64,000 bases of DNA from positions 299,534-363,533 of the forward strand of contig NZ_VCBA01000004.1 in assembly GCF_007995245.1 (NCBI RefSeq), in the 5' to 3' direction. Shown one piece after another: positions 1 through 8,205 of this stretch. The DNA comes from Tateyamaria sp. syn59. GTDB lineage: Bacteria > Pseudomonadota > Alphaproteobacteria > Rhodobacterales > Rhodobacteraceae. The notes beneath the pieces were generated by a model that had not been told where the DNA came from, did no database searches, and saw only the letters and a list, made by a program, of their open reading frames with translations. Numbering within the stretch: position 1 is the first letter of the stretch; every line of letters begins with the position of its first letter. Position numbers and translations under genes: made by a program.

Positions 1-380
1 CCTGCCGCGTCGAGATGGCCGGGCGTCAGAGACGCGGACGATATGGTCAGAATGCCCGGGTTGCGTCCCCTTGCCATGAGGCCTGGTATCAATTCCAACG
101 CCGATGACACCACGGGAACACCCGTTTCCCGCTCTACCCGATCGCGCAGCAGGGTCAGGAAACCGCAGGTCGTGGTCAGGGCTGTGCAGCCTTGCGACAC
201 CAAATCCCGGCCCGCCGCAATAAACGCCTCTACCCACGGCTCGATATCGCTGCAGACAATGGCGTGCGGCGTCGCGCCGGGCACAACGGCGTAGGTGACC
301 GGGAAGGTGAAGCTTTCCGGATTACCCACGTCCCCTAAAAACCGTGGGAAGGCCGTATCGAGCATCAGGATTCCGATCAT
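1..380 (-). CDS. Asp/Glu racemase-family protein, partial (C-terminus beyond window)
   Basis: This minus-strand reading frame starts at ATG 380 and runs off the left edge; 126 codons are visible. It begins MIGILMLDT and contains LVSQGCTALTTTCGFL, whose T-C-G segment matches the catalytic-cysteine region of the Asp/Glu/hydantoin racemase superfamily. The second active-site cysteine would lie outside the window. Residues 85-115 hold VVSSALELIPGL and a GILTISS strand typical of the fold. It is divergent from the DadA-like oxidoreductase and TRAP genes, so a role in converting the imported compound is plausible, but the substrate is unknown. Frames over the same stretch on the plus strand are shadows. 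Confidence 0.75.
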   Translation of the reverse strand, partial: MIGILMLDTAFPRFLGDVGNPESFTFPVTYAVVPGATPHAIVCSDIEPWVEAFIAAGRDLVSQGCTALTTTCGFLTLLRDRVERETGVPVVSSALELIPGLMARGRNPGILTISSASLTPGHLDAA

Positions 381-571
381 GACGGAACCAAGCCAGAGCG
401 CGTGCCGCTTTTCAAGCGGCGCGGCATGGGCGCGAGGTGTCTGTCTGCACGTTCTGACGGCATATTTCGTAGGCGTCTCAAAGCGGCACTGAGTCCACGT
501 CGCGGTCGGTTAACTATATGTTGACGTGTGGGATCACTGCGGCATTCTGCCGGAATGCAAGTGAGGAACAG

Positions 572-1810
572 ATGACACGGCACGTTATTGTCATCGGCGC
601 AGGGATCGTTGGGGCAAGCACCGCGATTTGGCTGCTGCGTGCCGGTCTTCGGGTTACGGTCATAGATCGCATTGGCTGGGGCGGCGCGACGAGCCATGGC
701 AATGGTGGGGTGCTGGCCGCCGCGGCCATGGTGCCGGTTACCGTTCCCGGTCTAACCCGCAAGGCACCCAGCATGGTGTTTGATCCCGACGCGCCACTGT
801 TTCTGCGCTGGCGATACCTGCCGCGCCTTTTGCCGTGGCTGACGAAGTACCTTTCCTTTGCCAACGATGCCGCGACACGCCGAATTGCATCTGGTTTGGC
901 ACCGATTGTGACGGATGCCATCGCCCAGCATCGTGCGCTTGCGCAGGGCACAGCCGCTGCAACCTGGTTGGCCGATAGCGACTATTCCTATGCCTACCGG
1001 TCACGCGCGGACTTTGATGCCGATGCATACGCCTGGGATCTGCGCGCCCAACACGGGTTTGTGCCCGTTCTGCGAGAGGGGGAGGCCGCGCGGACCTATG
1101 CACCCAACTTGGCAGAAGACATCACGTGCATTGCGACGCTGAAGGATCATGGGTTTGTGCTGGATCCCGGCGGGTATGTTCAGGCTTTGGGTAAGGAAGT
1201 GGAGACCCTTGGAGGCGCGTTCCTACAGGCGTCTGTGCACGATTTCGAGCTTGTCGGTGGTACCTTTCGCGCTGTCCTGACCGACAAGGGGCCCGTTGCG
1301 GGCGATGCCGCGGTTTTGACAACCGGTGTATGGTCAAAACCGTTGATGCAGCGCCTTGGGATCAAGGTGCCGCTGGAAACTGAGCGGGGGTATCATATCA
1401 TATTCAAAGGTGCCCGGGACGGACCCGATCACCCCATGATGCTGGCCGCGGGCAAGTTCGTGGCGACGCCGATGCGCGACGGTGTGCGATGCGCAGGGAT
1501 CCTTGAATTTGGCGGGCTTGAGGCTGGTCCATCAAAGGCCCCCTTCGATTTCCTGCGCCGCCACACCAAGGCCGCGTTCCCGAACATGACGTGGGAGGAC
1601 GAGGTGGAATGGCAAGGGCATCGCCCTGCCCCCGCGGATTCCCTTCCCCTGATCGGAGAGGTGCGTGCCTCCCGCATCTTCACCGGCTTCGGCCATCACC
1701 ATATCGGGCTGACCGGAGGGCCGAAAACGGGACGCCTTTTGGCGCAACTGATCGGCGGCGCGATGCCAAACCTTGATCTGACACCCTACGCACCGGCACG
1801 ATTTGCATAA
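572..1810 (+). CDS. FAD-dependent oxidoreductase, D-amino acid dehydrogenase (DadA)-like
   Basis: This 412-aa flavoprotein of the DAO/DadA family oxidatively deaminates an amino acid or related amine in the cytoplasm or at the inner membrane. Residues 5-16 hold the dinucleotide-binding GAGIVG, and the C-terminus has GFGHHHIGLTGGPKTGR, the usual FAD-contacting end of the family. The length fits DadA (about 416-432 aa). I start at ATG 572 rather than an in-frame ATG 54 bases upstream, because GTGAGGAACAG directly precedes 572 and the protein then begins MTRHVIVIGAG. It is followed 33 bases later by TRAP transporter genes on the same strand, which suggests that it oxidises the TRAP substrate. 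Substrate identity is inference. Confidence 0.85.
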   Translation: MTRHVIVIGAGIVGASTAIWLLRAGLRVTVIDRIGWGGATSHGNGGVLAAAAMVPVTVPGLTRKAPSMVFDPDAPLFLRWRYLPRLLPWLTKYLSFANDAATRRIASGLAPIVTDAIAQHRALAQGTAAATWLADSDYSYAYRSRADFDADAYAWDLRAQHGFVPVLREGEAARTYAPNLAEDITCIATLKDHGFVLDPGGYVQALGKEVETLGGAFLQASVHDFELVGGTFRAVLTDKGPVAGDAAVLTTGVWSKPLMQRLGIKVPLETERGYHIIFKGARDGPDHPMMLAAGKFVATPMRDGVRCAGILEFGGLEAGPSKAPFDFLRRHTKAAFPNMTWEDEVEWQGHRPAPADSLPLIGEVRASRIFTGFGHHHIGLTGGPKTGRLLAQLIGGAMPNLDLTPYAPARFA

Positions 1811-1843
1811 CACACATAACCAAAACCAGTAAGGGAGACCCTC

Positions 1844-2818
1844 ATGACACTTAAACTGACTATGACCGCGATTGCGCTTGCATCCGTCAGCTTGCCAGCG
1901 ATGGCGCAGGAAAACTGGGACATGCCGTTGGCGTATTCCGCATCGAACTACCATTCGGAAAACGCCGCCGAGTTTGCCGCCTGCGTGACCGACGGCACCG
2001 GTGGCGCAATTTCAATTACCACGCATCCGGGCGGGTCGCTGTTTGGTGGCTCAGACATCAAACGTGCCATCCAGACCGGGCAGGTTCCGATTGGCGAACG
2101 GCTGTTGTCGGCCCATGCCAATGAAGACGCCGTATTCGCCTATGACAACGTGCCGTTTCTGGCGACCTCTTTCGACGATGCGGAAGCACTTGCCGAGATT
2201 GCGCGCCCCACCATTGAACAGGTGTTGGCGGAACAGAACCTGACGCTGCTCTATTCTGTCCCTTGGCCGCCCCAGGGCCTCTATTTCAAAAAGGAGGTCA
2301 ACGCCGTCGCTGACATGGAGGGCGTCAAGTTCCGCTCGTATAACTCGACGACCGCGCGACTGGCCGAACTGACCGGCATGCTGCCTGTCACAATCGAAGC
2401 CGCCGAAATCAGCCAGGCGTTTGCGACAGGGGTTGCGGAGTCGATGGTATCATCGGGGGCCACGGGCTATGACCGGAAAGTCTGGGAAAGCCTGTCGCAC
2501 TTCTACGAGGTGAACGCCTGGTTGCCGCGCAACTCGATCATGGTGAATTCCGAAGTCTGGGCCGATGTCTCGGACGAGAACAAGGCGATCATTACTGGCT
2601 GCGCAGATGCCGCAGCCGCCGCGGGGCTTGAGAAAGCCATCGCATATACGCAGTTCACCATGGATGGCCTGGCCGCTGGCGGGATGAACGTTGGGCCAGC
2701 CAGCGACACGCTTGTCGAAGAACTGAAAGGCATTGGTGAGACGATGGCCGCAGAATGGCTGGAGACCGCAGGCGAAGAAGGTGCCGCGATCATCGAAGCG
2801 TTCAACGCCGCGAACTGA
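1844..2818 (+). CDS. dctP: TRAP transporter solute-binding protein (DctP family)
   Basis: This 324-aa periplasmic receptor captures a carboxylate-type solute and delivers it to the DctQM permease. A signal peptide is visible (residues 1-22, ending PAMAQ). The conserved arginine that clamps the ligand carboxylate is probably Arg164 in GVKFRSYN. A GGGAGACC-like Shine-Dalgarno sits just before ATG 1844. The gene is followed by a strong hairpin (2827-2857) and then dctQ and dctM, so it is the first TRAP gene and probably the most highly expressed. The exact ligand cannot be read from the sequence; the neighbouring DadA-like and racemase-like genes hint at an amino acid or hydroxy acid. Confidence 0.9.
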   Translation: MTLKLTMTAIALASVSLPAMAQENWDMPLAYSASNYHSENAAEFAACVTDGTGGAISITTHPGGSLFGGSDIKRAIQTGQVPIGERLLSAHANEDAVFAYDNVPFLATSFDDAEALAEIARPTIEQVLAEQNLTLLYSVPWPPQGLYFKKEVNAVADMEGVKFRSYNSTTARLAELTGMLPVTIEAAEISQAFATGVAESMVSSGATGYDRKVWESLSHFYEVNAWLPRNSIMVNSEVWADVSDENKAIITGCADAAAAAGLEKAIAYTQFTMDGLAAGGMNVGPASDTLVEELKGIGETMAAEWLETAGEEGAAIIEAFNAAN

Positions 2819-2826
2819 TCGCGCAG

Positions 2827-2861
2827 CGGCGGCCCCGTCGAACATGCGGGGCCGCCGTTTT
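2827..2861 (+). terminator. Intra-operon terminator/attenuator hairpin between dctP and dctQ
   Basis: A perfect 11-bp inverted repeat, CGGCGGCCCCG (2827-2837) and CGGGGCCGCCG (2847-2857), with a 9-nt loop, is followed by TTTT. It lies 8 bases after the dctP stop and 34 bases before dctQ. It looks like a partial terminator or 3'-end stabiliser giving more binding protein than permease, a common arrangement in binding-protein-dependent operons. Confidence 0.75.
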
Positions 2862-2890
2862 CAGACAAGCATTCAATCCGGAGGCCAGCC

Positions 2891-3412
2891 ATGGCGACGC
2901 TGCGGCGCATTCTCGATTTTCTCTACGGCCTCAGCGGTCTATGCGCCGCATTCTGCCTGATCGCCATTCTTGGATTGATCGTGTTGCAAATGCTGGCCCG
3001 TTGGACGGGCGAAGTGTTCCCGGGCGCGCCGAACTACGCAGGCTACGCGATGGCGGCGGCCTCGTTCTTTGCCTTTGCCAATGCCCTTGGGCGCGGCGCG
3101 CATATCAGGGTGTCCATCCTGTTGAATGCTGTTCCGGTCAAAATCAAATACGCCATGGAGCTTTGGTGTTTCGGCTTGGGCACCGCCATTGCCGCCTACT
3201 TCACCTATTTCGCCTATGAGTTTGTCCATTTCTCGTGGCGGTTCAACGAGATCAGCCAAGGGCAGGATGCCGTTCACCTGTGGATCCCGCAATCAGTGAT
3301 GGTGATTGGCGGCGGGCTGCTGACACTCTGCCTGTGTGACAACCTGCTGCACCTGATTTTGCGGGGCGAGCATCGTGTGCTCCGCGACACTGTCGAAAGC
3401 CACGCAGAATGA
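2891..3412 (+). CDS. dctQ: TRAP transporter small permease (DctQ family)
   Basis: This 173-aa integral membrane protein has four predicted hydrophobic segments (about residues 13-35, 48-68, 89-112 and 130-155), the usual DctQ layout. Together with DctM it forms the sodium-coupled inner-membrane part of the TRAP transporter. The GGAGGCC Shine-Dalgarno before ATG 2891 is good. Its stop codon overlaps the dctM start (ATGA at 3409-3412), implying translational coupling. Nothing unusual is seen. Confidence 0.88.
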   Translation: MATLRRILDFLYGLSGLCAAFCLIAILGLIVLQMLARWTGEVFPGAPNYAGYAMAAASFFAFANALGRGAHIRVSILLNAVPVKIKYAMELWCFGLGTAIAAYFTYFAYEFVHFSWRFNEISQGQDAVHLWIPQSVMVIGGGLLTLCLCDNLLHLILRGEHRVLRDTVESHAE

Positions 3413-4722
3413 CCGTTGTTTCCATCACTCTCATCTTGATCGCCGTCCTGTTCCTGTTGCTGGGCTCGGGCCTTTGGGTGGGCTTATCCTTGATCGGCGC
3501 GGCGTGGTTCGCCTCGGAATTCCTGACCACCAAAAACCTTCAGACGGGTGCCAACATGGTATCCGAGATCTGGGCCTCGTCCTCGAGCTGGACCTTGACC
3601 GCCTTGCCCATGTTCATATGGATGGGCGAGATCCTGTTTCGGACGCGCTTGTCCGAGGACATGTTTCGCGGATTGTCGCCCTGGCTGGCGCGACTGCCGG
3701 GCGGATTGGTCCACACCAACATTGTGGGATGTACCGTTTTTGCCGCCGTATCCGGGTCGTCCGCTGCGACGCTCACGACGGTTGGCAAAATGTCGATCCC
3801 GGAACTGCGCGCGCGCGACTATCCCGAACATATGGTGATCGGCACCCTGGCGGGCGCGGCCACGCTGGGCCTGATGATCCCGCCATCGCTCGCCCTGATC
3901 GTCTATGGCGTGACCGTCAATGAAAGCATCACCAAGCTGTTCTTTGCAGGTGTTTTTCCCGGACTGATCCTGGCGCTGATGTTCATGGCCTATGTGGCTA
4001 TCGTGTCCAAAACATCCCGAACCTGGAACCCGAAGGTCGAAACAGGGATGGGATTTGCCGAAAAGCTGCGCAACTCGCGGTTCCTGATCCCCGTCTTTGC
4101 CCTGATCCTTGTGGTGATTGGTTCCATGTATATGGGCTATGCAACCGCAACCGAAGCGTCAGCGATCGGGGTCATTGGTGCGCTGCTGCTGGCGGCGTCT
4201 CAGCGCTCGCTCACCTGGGGCAGCTTCAAAGCCTCGCTGATGGGGGCGATGCGGACGTCGGCCATGATTGCACTCATTCTGGCGGGCGCTGCATTCCTGA
4301 AACAATCCATGGGCTTTACTGGTATTCCTCGGGCTTTGGCCGACTGGATCGCGGTTCTGGAACTCAGCCGTTTCCAACTGCTAATGGCGCTTTTGGTATT
4401 CTACATCATCCTCGGCATGTTCCTGGACGGCATCTCGGCTGTGGTGCTCACCATGGCCGTGGTCGAGCCTATGGTCCGTGACGCGGGCATTGATCTGATC
4501 TGGTTCGGGATCTTCGTTGTTGTGGTTGTCGAAATGGCGCAGATCACGCCACCCATCGGGTTTAACCTGTTCGTGCTGCAGGGCATGACGAACCACGAAA
4601 TGGGATACATCACCAAAGCAGCTTTGCCGATGTTCCTGATCATGGTGTTGATGGTCTTTGTGCTGATCGCGGTCCCAGACATCGCCACATGGTTGCCGGA
4701 CAACATTCGACAAAGCCCGTGA
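3409..4722 (+). CDS. dctM: TRAP transporter large permease (DctM family)
   Basis: This 437-aa multi-spanning protein is hydrophobic almost throughout and forms the transport domain of the TRAP importer. Family-typical stretches include GLMIPPSLALIVYG (around residue 165) and ITPPIGFNLFVLQG (around residue 385), the two re-entrant-loop regions with Pro-Pro signatures. It overlaps dctQ by 4 bases. No gene follows for about 400 bases, so the operon probably ends here; no classical terminator was identified behind it. Confidence 0.92.
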   Translation: MTVVSITLILIAVLFLLLGSGLWVGLSLIGAAWFASEFLTTKNLQTGANMVSEIWASSSSWTLTALPMFIWMGEILFRTRLSEDMFRGLSPWLARLPGGLVHTNIVGCTVFAAVSGSSAATLTTVGKMSIPELRARDYPEHMVIGTLAGAATLGLMIPPSLALIVYGVTVNESITKLFFAGVFPGLILALMFMAYVAIVSKTSRTWNPKVETGMGFAEKLRNSRFLIPVFALILVVIGSMYMGYATATEASAIGVIGALLLAASQRSLTWGSFKASLMGAMRTSAMIALILAGAAFLKQSMGFTGIPRALADWIAVLELSRFQLLMALLVFYIILGMFLDGISAVVLTMAVVEPMVRDAGIDLIWFGIFVVVVVEMAQITPPIGFNLFVLQGMTNHEMGYITKAALPMFLIMVLMVFVLIAVPDIATWLPDNIRQSP

Positions 4723-5118
4723 GGAATTTGCTGTCTGACCGACAACTCCTTCGAAGCTTTTCCCACCGTCGAATGGCCTCGCAGTTGCGCCCGGAATGAC
4801 GCTGACCGTTCATTCCTCTCTTGGCCAGATCTGCCGGACCGACCGACCACTACAGTTTCTCAGTTTCTGCGCGCAACTTGGTTGAATTCGCGACACCCAA
4901 ACTTAACAAAAATCTCGATCCTCAAATCGCGCCTTGAGAAAGAACGAGCGTGCACATGATTGCGGCGAATTTGGATTTTGTCCTGTGTTCCGAAATACAG
5001 CTTGCCCGATCTGTGATATGAAGGCACGCCAGAATCTCATGTTTTCTGGTCACGACAATCCTGCGCGCGCGCAAACACAATGCGCGACACGCAGACATCG
5101 CCTTTCCGAGCGAGTGTA
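4723..5118. other. Intergenic stretch with no recognised gene
   Basis: About 400 bases separate dctM from the converging DUF1150 gene. Short open frames on both strands lack a Shine-Dalgarno and family resemblance. I see no tRNA-like cloverleaf. The right end carries the hairpin described separately. Confidence 0.5.
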
Positions 5119-5153
5119 GCCCCGCGTGACCGCTAGTGAAGCGGTTGCGGGGC
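5119..5153 (-). terminator. Hairpin over the stop codon of the DUF1150 gene
   Basis: On the minus strand GCCCCGC and ACCGCT pair with AGCGGT and GCGGGGC around a short loop that includes the stop codon. No clear U-tract follows, so this may be an RNA-stabilising or transcription-ending structure rather than a standard intrinsic terminator. Confidence 0.4.
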
Positions 5154-5357
5154 GTAGTCGTGCTGCCGCGCCAAAGCGAACGCCAGTTTGCGGTCGGCAA
5201 CCAGCGCCAGTTGCTGTCCTTCGGCATCGTGGACGGCAAAAAGCTGGTCAAGCCCTTCGGCCTGCTCCTGCACTTCTTGGGGAAGTGCCTCTACATCAAT
5301 GGCTTTGACATAGACCATCCGGCCCACATCGGCGTTCAAATCAAAGGGTGTGTTCAT
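5133..5357 (-). CDS. DUF1150 family small protein
   Basis: This 74-aa acidic protein begins MNTPFDLNADVGRMVYVKAI and matches the alphaproteobacterial DUF1150 family, habitually encoded just after an Hsp20 gene. Here it starts 3 bases after the Hsp20 stop, with AAAGGATAAGTC before ATG 5357, so the two are co-transcribed and probably heat induced. The function is unknown; the association suggests a partner or modulator of the small heat-shock protein. Confidence 0.85.
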   Translation of the reverse strand: MNTPFDLNADVGRMVYVKAIDVEALPQEVQEQAEGLDQLFAVHDAEGQQLALVADRKLAFALARQHDYAPQPLH

Positions 5358-5360
5358 GAC

Positions 5361-5771
5361 TTATCCTTTCCGAATGTTGATCGTCTGGACGATTGTTTCG
5401 GGCTTGGCCTGCGTCAGATCGACATGCAGGAGACCGTTTTCCATCACAGCTTCTCCGACCTCAACGCCGTCAGCGAGCACAAAGCTCCGTTGAAATTGCC
5501 GAGCGGCAATGCCGCGGTGCAGAAATACACGCTCCTGCGTGTCTTCGCCCTGCCGGCCACGAATGACCAGTTGGCGGTCTTCCACAGTGATCGACAGGTC
5601 ATTTTCGGCAAATCCGGCAACGGCCAGGGTGATCCGGTAAGAATGGTCCGAGGTCTGCTCAATATTGAACGGCGGATAGCCTTCGGCGCTTTTCGCGGTG
5701 CGTTCCAGCAGCCGTTCCAGTTGCTCGAACCCCAGCATATGGGGGTATGAGGCAAGGGTCATCTTCGTCAT
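5361..5771 (-). CDS. Small heat-shock protein Hsp20 (IbpA-like)
   Basis: This 136-aa ATP-independent holdase binds unfolding proteins during heat stress. The alpha-crystallin domain spans about residues 28-125 (YRITLAVAGFAENDLSI, VEDRQLVIRG, then GIAARQFQRSF), and the C-terminus has an I-x-I anchor (TINIRKG). Start ATG 5771 is chosen because AAGGACG lies 6 bases upstream; an in-frame ATG 21 bases earlier lacks one. A sigma-32-like promoter sits about 65 bases upstream. It forms an operon with DUF1150. Confidence 0.92.
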   Translation of the reverse strand: MTKMTLASYPHMLGFEQLERLLERTAKSAEGYPPFNIEQTSDHSYRITLAVAGFAENDLSITVEDRQLVIRGRQGEDTQERVFLHRGIAARQFQRSFVLADGVEVGEAVMENGLLHVDLTQAKPETIVQTINIRKG

Positions 5772-5835
5772 GCGACACGTCCTTTTGGTCAAGCGACAGT
5801 CAGTACCCGCCCCTGCGTGCGGCGACGGGTACGAT

Positions 5836-5866
5836 AAATATGGGCAGAAACCTTGGCCGGAACAAG
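5836..5866 (-). promoter_or_regulatory. Putative sigma-32 (RpoH) heat-shock promoter of the hsp20 operon
   Basis: On the minus strand CTTG (5863-5866) is separated by 18 bases from CCCATATTT (5836-5844). This closely fits the RpoH consensus of a CTTG -35 box and a CCCATnT -10 box. It lies 65 bases upstream of the hsp20 start. Confidence 0.65.
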
Positions 5867-5928
5867 GTCTAGGCGTATCGCAGCGTTGCGATTATATTAA
5901 AGGCTCCGCAATTGCTTGGAATCGCGCC

Positions 5929-6153
5929 ATGAATGCACCTTCGGACATCTCCATGAAGACGGATGAGGTGTTGCGCGTTGAGCTTGAGGTGTTCCGGCGT
6001 GAGCATCGGGACCTGGACGAAGCGATCCTGGCCCTGCAGGAGAAAGCCACAGGCGACCAGCTGACCATCCGGCGGCTGAAGAAGAAAAAGCTGATGCTGA
6101 AGGACAAAATCGCGCTCATCGAGGATCGGCTGACCCCAGACATCATCGCCTGA
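5929..6153 (+). CDS. YdcH/DUF465 family small coiled-coil protein
   Basis: This 74-aa helical, highly charged protein contains the DUF465 pattern of a heptad helix (EVFRREHRDLDEAI) followed by a lysine-rich KKKKLMLKDKIA turn. The function of the family is not established. ATG 5929 gives MNAPSDIS; an internal ATG at residue 9 (MKTDEVLRVELEV) is an alternative because no strong Shine-Dalgarno is visible for the first. It is transcribed away from hsp20. A second member of the family is at 61730-61894. Confidence 0.75.
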   Translation: MNAPSDISMKTDEVLRVELEVFRREHRDLDEAILALQEKATGDQLTIRRLKKKKLMLKDKIALIEDRLTPDIIA

Positions 6154-6513
6154 TCAATCAGCACGTGTGAGCGCGCGCCAGCCGTCTTCATCCACTGATC
6201 TGAGCCGCGCAAGAGCCCGTTCTGCATCTGCACGCAGCGTCTCCTTGCTCTGATCTTTGATCGTGTTGATATCCGCGACCAGTTTGTCGATCTCCGGCAG
6301 ATCCGTTTTGGTTGCTTTTGCCAAGATCTGAAGCGCATCGAGCACTTTGCCCAATTGGGTGCCGTAGCTGGCCACGTCGGTATGGATCTTGGCCTCGATC
6401 TCGGGCGCGCCAGCGATGTCCGGCGATAGGATGCGCGGGACGATTTCCTGGGTCACATCGCCGGAAAAGGGCGCACGGAACATGGGCGCCCAGACGTCGA
6501 AGGGGGTCATCAT
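6154..6513 (-). CDS. Conserved-looking protein of unknown function, 119 aa
   Basis: This is a soluble, mostly helical protein beginning MMTPFDVWAPMFRAPFSGD, with acidic-basic helices in the second half (ETLRADAERALARLRSV) and no signal peptide or membrane segment. GGAGATTTGACC before ATG 6513 supports the start and argues that it is a real gene. Its stop adjoins the convergent YdcH stop at 6153. No domain is recognised; the N-terminal proline-rich part followed by helices could be a phasin-like or coiled scaffold, but that is a guess. Confidence 0.6.
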   Translation of the reverse strand: MMTPFDVWAPMFRAPFSGDVTQEIVPRILSPDIAGAPEIEAKIHTDVASYGTQLGKVLDALQILAKATKTDLPEIDKLVADINTIKDQSKETLRADAERALARLRSVDEDGWRALTRAD

Positions 6514-6650
6514 GGTCAAATCTCCTGTGATCAATATCGCCAGCTTTGCCGCAGCGCAGCATAGTGTCAAATGAAACACCGGTCCTGCCCATTGCCCCAC
6601 AGACTGATCTGGCTATAGTGCGCGCTTTCTGACCTTGAAGGCCGCACGAC

Positions 6651-7145
6651 ATGACCCAACCCCCTGCCCCCGTTGGCATTATCATGGGCAGCCAGTCCGA
6701 CTGGCCCACGATGCGCGAGGCCGCCGAGATGCTGGATGCGCTTGAGGTACCCTATGAGACGCGGATCGTGTCGGCGCATCGCACTCCGGATCGGTTGTGG
6801 GACTATGGCAAGACGGCAGTAGACCGGGGCCTAAAGGTGATTATCGCGGGCGCGGGCGGTGCGGCGCATTTGCCGGGTATGATGGCATCCAAAACGCGGG
6901 TACCTGTTATCGGTGTGCCGGTACAGACCAAAGCGCTGAGCGGCGTCGATAGCCTTTATTCCATCCTGCAGATGCCTCGGGGGTTTCCTGTGGCGACCAT
7001 GGCCATCGGGGCTGCGGGAGCCGCCAATGCTGGCCTGATGGCGGCGGGTATTCTGGCAGTGTCCGACGACGCACTGGCCGCGCGACTTGAGGCGTGGCGC
7101 GAGGCGCTATCGGCGTCCATCCCAGAGGTGCCCAGCGATGACTGA
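6651..7145 (+). CDS. purE: 5-(carboxyamino)imidazole ribonucleotide mutase
   Basis: This 164-aa class I PurE converts N5-CAIR to CAIR in purine synthesis. The signature GSQSDW (residues 14-19) and SAHRTP with the active-site His are present, as is the [11 protein letters not shown] loop. It overlaps purK by 8 bases, the usual purEK pairing that hands over the unstable N5-CAIR. GAAGG lies upstream of ATG 6651. Confidence 0.96.
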   Translation: MTQPPAPVGIIMGSQSDWPTMREAAEMLDALEVPYETRIVSAHRTPDRLWDYGKTAVDRGLKVIIAGAGGAAHLPGMMASKTRVPVIGVPVQTKALSGVDSLYSILQMPRGFPVATMAIGAAGAANAGLMAAGILAVSDDALAARLEAWREALSASIPEVPSDD

Positions 7146-8205
7146 ACCGCTGGCACCGGGCGCGACCATCGGCATCCTGGGTGGCGGCCAATTGGGCCGC
7201 ATGCTGTCCGTGGCCGCCAACCGTTTGGGCTTTCGCACGCATATCTTCGACCCGTCAGATCTGCCGCCCGCAGGCGATGTGGCGCATCTGGTGACCACCG
7301 CGCCCTACGAGGACAGCGATGCGCTTTTCGCCTTTGCCACCACAGTCGATGTGGTCACCTACGAGTTCGAAAATATCCCAACCCTGACGCTGGACGCGCT
7401 GGAAGACCATGCGCCGATCCGGCCGGGGCGCGAAGCGCTGCGAGTCAGCCAGGACCGTCTGGTGGAGAAGGAGTTTCTGCAAGGGCTGGGACTTAAGACA
7501 GCGCCATTTGCCGATGTGCCGGACATGGCCGCGCTGGCCACGGCCCTGCCTCAGATCGGCGCGCCCGCCATCCTGAAGACGCGGCGCTTTGGGTATGATG
7601 GCAAGGGACAGGCCCGGATCATGGACCCGACCGGGGCGGAGACGGCGCTGGCCGAGATGCAGGGCGCGCCCGCAATTCTAGAAGGGTTCGTGGAATTCAG
7701 CCATGAGGTGTCTGTTATTGCAGCGCGTGGCGCAGACGGGTCGGTCGCCTGCTTTGATCCCGGAGAGAATGTGCACCGCGACGGCATCTTGCACACCACG
7801 ACAGTGCCTGCACGGCTGAGTGCCAGCCAACGGACAGATGCGGTCTTGCTGGCCGCCAACATCCTGAATGCGCTGGACTATGTAGGCGTGCTTGGCGTTG
7901 AGCTGTTTGTCACGGCGCAGGGCCTGATCGTGAACGAGATCGCCCCGCGCGTTCATAACTCTGGCCACTGGACACAAAATGGCTGTGTCGTGGACCAGTT
8001 TGAACAGCATATCCGCGCGGTCGCCGGTTGGCCGCTGGGCGACGGCAAGCGGCATGCGGATGTGGTGATGGAGAACCTGATCGGCGACGATATGGACCGT
8101 GTATCGGAGCTTGCGAAAGAGCCTGCGGCGGCCCTGCATCTTTATGGCAAGGCCGAAGCGCGGCCCGGTCGCAAGATGGGCCACGTGAACCGCGTGGTCG
8201 GTTAG
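7138..8205 (+). CDS. purK: 5-(carboxyamino)imidazole ribonucleotide synthase
   Basis: This 355-aa ATP-grasp enzyme carboxylates AIR to N5-CAIR using bicarbonate and ATP. The N-terminal [12 protein letters not shown] motif is at residues 11-22, the ATP-grasp core includes [13 protein letters not shown], and the metal-binding end is [17 protein letters not shown] 7138 ([12 protein letters not shown]) lies within the end of purE and is preferred over an ATG 51 bases further upstream, which would bury the start deep in purE. Its last 4 bases overlap the convergent phnM gene. Confidence 0.95.
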   Translation: MTEPLAPGATIGILGGGQLGRMLSVAANRLGFRTHIFDPSDLPPAGDVAHLVTTAPYEDSDALFAFATTVDVVTYEFENIPTLTLDALEDHAPIRPGREALRVSQDRLVEKEFLQGLGLKTAPFADVPDMAALATALPQIGAPAILKTRRFGYDGKGQARIMDPTGAETALAEMQGAPAILEGFVEFSHEVSVIAARGADGSVACFDPGENVHRDGILHTTTVPARLSASQRTDAVLLAANILNALDYVGVLGVELFVTAQGLIVNEIAPRVHNSGHWTQNGCVVDQFEQHIRAVAGWPLGDGKRHADVVMENLIGDDMDRVSELAKEPAAALHLYGKAEARPGRKMGHVNRVVG

